From NCBI GenBank assembly GCA_026388755.1, contig JAPLJE010000266.1:1-7463 (forward strand): a DNA stretch of 7,463 nt, given 5' to 3'. Positions 6,250 to 7,463 of the stretch are shown in pieces (positions within the stretch are counted from its first letter, which is position 1; the number at the start of each line of letters is the position of its first letter). A model generated the notes under the pieces. The model did not search any database and was not told where the DNA came from. It saw only the letters and a program-made list of their open reading frames with translations. Position numbers and translations under genes: made by a program. The DNA comes from Deltaproteobacteria bacterium. GTDB lineage: Bacteria > Desulfobacterota > Desulfobacteria > Desulfobacterales > Desulfatirhabdiaceae.

Positions 6250-7275
6250 TTACTCCTTTTCCACTGGCAGTCCAGCCTCTATCATTTTTTCCCTGAATTC
6301 TTCTTCATACTCTTCGTAGGTATGAACTTCAACAGGATAGTTCCATGGATTGACATGTCTGACTGCACGGGTGTTGCCGGGAAGATTTCGAGTGGGGCTC
6401 AGAAAAACTCCTCCCATGTGCATCAGCTTGCTGAAGGGGAAATAGGCCAACAGGATACAGACAAAAAACAGATGGACGTAAAATACCGCGCCGATGCCCT
6501 GGGGAATGGTCGGATGAAAGGAAACCAGGCCCAGCGTCAACTCTTTTGCCGCCCGGATGTTCACTTTTGAAAAATACCGCATCAGAATGCCGGTAAAGGC
6601 TATTCCGAAAATGAGAAAGAGAGGGAAGAAGTCGGCCGGCAGGGAAATGTATTTGACCTGGGGAATCACGATCCGCCGGATAAACAGAAAGGTCACCGCG
6701 GCCAGAAGCACCAAGCCCGATATGTAGACGCCGGGAACCCCGATTCTCACGACATCGGTCAGGACTTCAAGCCGGAAGAAACTGTCCACGGTTTCAACCA
6801 GTTTAATCAAGGCGGGAACCGGTTCCGTAAACAGGCGCAGATGCCGGACAATCACGGTCAGAAACGCATAGTGAAACGCAAGTGCCGCCAGCCACAGCCA
6901 GATTTCCAACTGAAACGCCAGCTTTGACCCTTCCTGAATGGAATTGCGGGTATTGCGGAAAAGCGACCGGAAACAGCATACTTCCAGGATCATCCGCACC
7001 ACCACCGCGCCCGGCGTGAAGGGGTTCTCAAACTTGCTGGGTTTGATCCAGGGAAGCGATTTTTGCTGGCCGCAGGTTGAAGGAATGCGAAACGGCACGG
7101 CGGAACGCGCCCATCCCATCACCCGGTAGACAACGCCGGCAAGAAATGCAACCACCGCAACATAGGGTATGACGATCCCGAACAGAAGTTCGAGCCCTGC
7201 TGCCTCCACACCCAGATAGGCCAGCAGAAATAACGCAATCACTGCCAACAGGGAATACATGTACTTTACATTCAT
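6250..7275 (-). CDS. dsrM: DsrM, NarI-like dihaem cytochrome b membrane subunit of DsrMKJOP
   Basis: DsrM is the membrane cytochrome b that takes electrons from menaquinol and feeds DsrK, with which it forms a module resembling HdrDE. The 341-residue protein has about six hydrophobic segments, near 5-22, 31-53, 122-145, 182-203, 215-235 and 260-283. Four histidines fit two b haems: His135 and His145 (FHYAFLTVIVRH) and His268 and His286 (YVHLFF, KLMHMGG). The intervals of 10 and 18 residues equal those of the haem ligands of E. coli NarI. A long loop between helices 2 and 3 contains STCGQQKSLPWIKPS and RSLFRNTRN, typical of DsrM. The acidic tail (EEYEEEFREK, from about 320) is probably cytoplasmic, near DsrK. 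ATG 7275 has GAGGTGA six bases upstream; the overlapping ATG at 7285 is in another frame that soon stops. It is the first gene of the operon. Confidence 0.96.
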   Translation of the reverse strand: MNVKYMYSLLAVIALFLLAYLGVEAAGLELLFGIVIPYVAVVAFLAGVVYRVMGWARSAVPFRIPSTCGQQKSLPWIKPSKFENPFTPGAVVVRMILEVCCFRSLFRNTRNSIQEGSKLAFQLEIWLWLAALAFHYAFLTVIVRHLRLFTEPVPALIKLVETVDSFFRLEVLTDVVRIGVPGVYISGLVLLAAVTFLFIRRIVIPQVKYISLPADFFPLFLIFGIAFTGILMRYFSKVNIRAAKELTLGLVSFHPTIPQGIGAVFYVHLFFVCILLAYFPFSKLMHMGGVFLSPTRNLPGNTRAVRHVNPWNYPVEVHTYEEYEEEFREKMIEAGLPVEKE

Positions 7276-7281
7276 TGACCA

Positions 7282-7288
7282 TCACCTC
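7282..7288 (-). promoter_or_regulatory. Ribosome binding site of dsrM
   Basis: GAGGTGA on the minus strand ends 6 bases before ATG 7275 and fixes this start as the beginning of the operon's first reading frame. Confidence 0.75.
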
Positions 7289-7297
7289 GCTCTGTGG

Positions 7298-7326
7298 CCC
7301 CGCGCATCAGCGTGCATTTTGCGGGG
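7298..7326 (-). other. GC-rich hairpin in the dsrM leader
   Basis: CCCCGC (7298-7303) and GCGGGG (7321-7326) form a six-base-pair GC stem. An inner GCA/TGC pair (7304-7306 with 7313-7315) extends it, with a few unpaired bases on one side. It lies between the AT-rich block and the dsrM ribosome binding site, about 10 bases from the latter. On the minus strand its T run lies before rather than after the stem, so it is not a standard terminator. It could stabilise the transcript's 5' end or affect initiation; the role is unknown. Confidence 0.45.
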
Positions 7327-7336
7327 GACTAAAAAA

Positions 7337-7368
7337 AATATATTGAACGCTGTGGCTCGCAGGAACAA
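7337..7368 (-). promoter_or_regulatory. Candidate promoter region of dsrMKJOP
   Basis: The minus strand shows TTGTTC (7368-7363) upstream of an AT block containing TATATT (7342-7337, 5 of 6 to the -10 consensus). The gap between them is 20 bases, longer than the optimal 17, so the pairing is weak. A run of eight T follows. It is the most promoter-like AT-rich stretch upstream of dsrM, but the exact elements are not certain. Confidence 0.25.
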
Positions 7369-7463
7369 AGCCCCTTTTATGCCTTTAAGCCACTGACCCG
7401 AATAATCGTCATTTGTTGCAGTTGCCGTTTTTTGGCGGCGTTACCAGTCGCAGTCCCGGAGAA

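Larger units (their letters stand above)
7276..7463. other. Leader / intergenic region upstream of dsrM
   Basis: No gene can be supported in these 188 bases. The region holds the dsrM ribosome binding site, the GC hairpin, the AT-rich block and a six-base inverted repeat, GTGGCT/AGCCAC (7352-7357 and 7388-7393). On the minus strand two short frames are open at the right edge, ending at TAA (28 codons) and TGA (17 codons). Either could be the tail of an upstream gene, but neither is recognisable. Confidence 0.5.

Noticed and set aside
7028..7285. An 85-codon minus-strand frame starting at ATG 7285, just before dsrM
   Set aside because: It overlaps the first part of dsrM in another frame, its product is not recognisable, and the GAGGTGA is too close to its ATG to serve it.
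7298..7340. Hairpin plus T run upstream of dsrM as an intrinsic terminator
   Set aside because: On the minus strand the T run comes before the stem, and on the plus strand the stem is followed by A, so neither direction gives a stem followed by T.
7376..7463. Possible C-terminal tail of an upstream minus-strand gene
   Set aside because: Two different frames are open at the right edge (28 and 17 codons), neither shows a recognisable ending, and no clear terminator follows, so no gene is called.
1..7463. Mobile elements, CRISPR arrays, tRNA or rRNA genes, or a novel defence system
   Set aside because: No transposase or integrase frame, no regularly spaced repeats and no RNA-gene signature was seen. 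Nearly all sequence is accounted for by six housekeeping or respiratory genes.

Overview
The window looks like part of the chromosome of a sulfate- or sulfite-respiring bacterium, most likely a Desulfobacterota (former deltaproteobacterial) sulfate reducer. The evidence is a complete dsrMKJOP operon, encoding the membrane complex of dissimilatory sulfur metabolism. dsrJ follows dsrK directly with no dsrL between them, which is the usual arrangement in sulfate reducers; sulfur oxidisers commonly carry dsrL at that point. By eye the GC content is near 50 % and even across the window. I see no mobile element, CRISPR array, rRNA or tRNA. All genes are on the minus strand, so transcription runs from right to left.

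Layout along the direction of transcription: (1) 7463-7276, a 188-base leader without a convincing gene, holding an AT-rich block that may contain the operon promoter and a GC-rich hairpin close to dsrM. (2) dsrM (7275-6250), a NarI-like dihaem cytochrome b. (3) dsrK (6245-4623), an HdrD-like Fe-S protein with a CCG-type catalytic site. (4) dsrJ (4623-4234), an anchored periplasmic trihaem cytochrome c. (5) dsrO (4234-3446), a Tat-exported ferredoxin-like protein. (6) dsrP (3438-2281), an NrfD-type quinone-interacting membrane protein. (7) 2280-2203, a spacer with a strong intrinsic terminator. (8) glnE (2202 to beyond base 1), the first 734 codons of glutamine synthetase adenylyltransferase/adenylyl-removing enzyme; its C-terminal end lies outside the window.

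The five dsr genes are tightly packed (gaps of 4 and 7 bases, plus two one-base stop/start overlaps) and are almost certainly one transcript with translational coupling. From family knowledge, DsrMK works at the cytoplasmic side on the DsrC trisulfide produced by DsrAB sulfite reductase, while DsrJOP links the menaquinone pool to the periplasm. None of dsrA, dsrB or dsrC is in the window.

The system itself is a known one. The parts most worth checking are: the cysteine pattern of DsrO, which lacks exactly the four ligands of one Fe-S cluster; the Cys residue of DsrJ expected to bind a haem; the one-functional-site architecture of DsrK; and the terminator that sits directly on top of the glnE start region.
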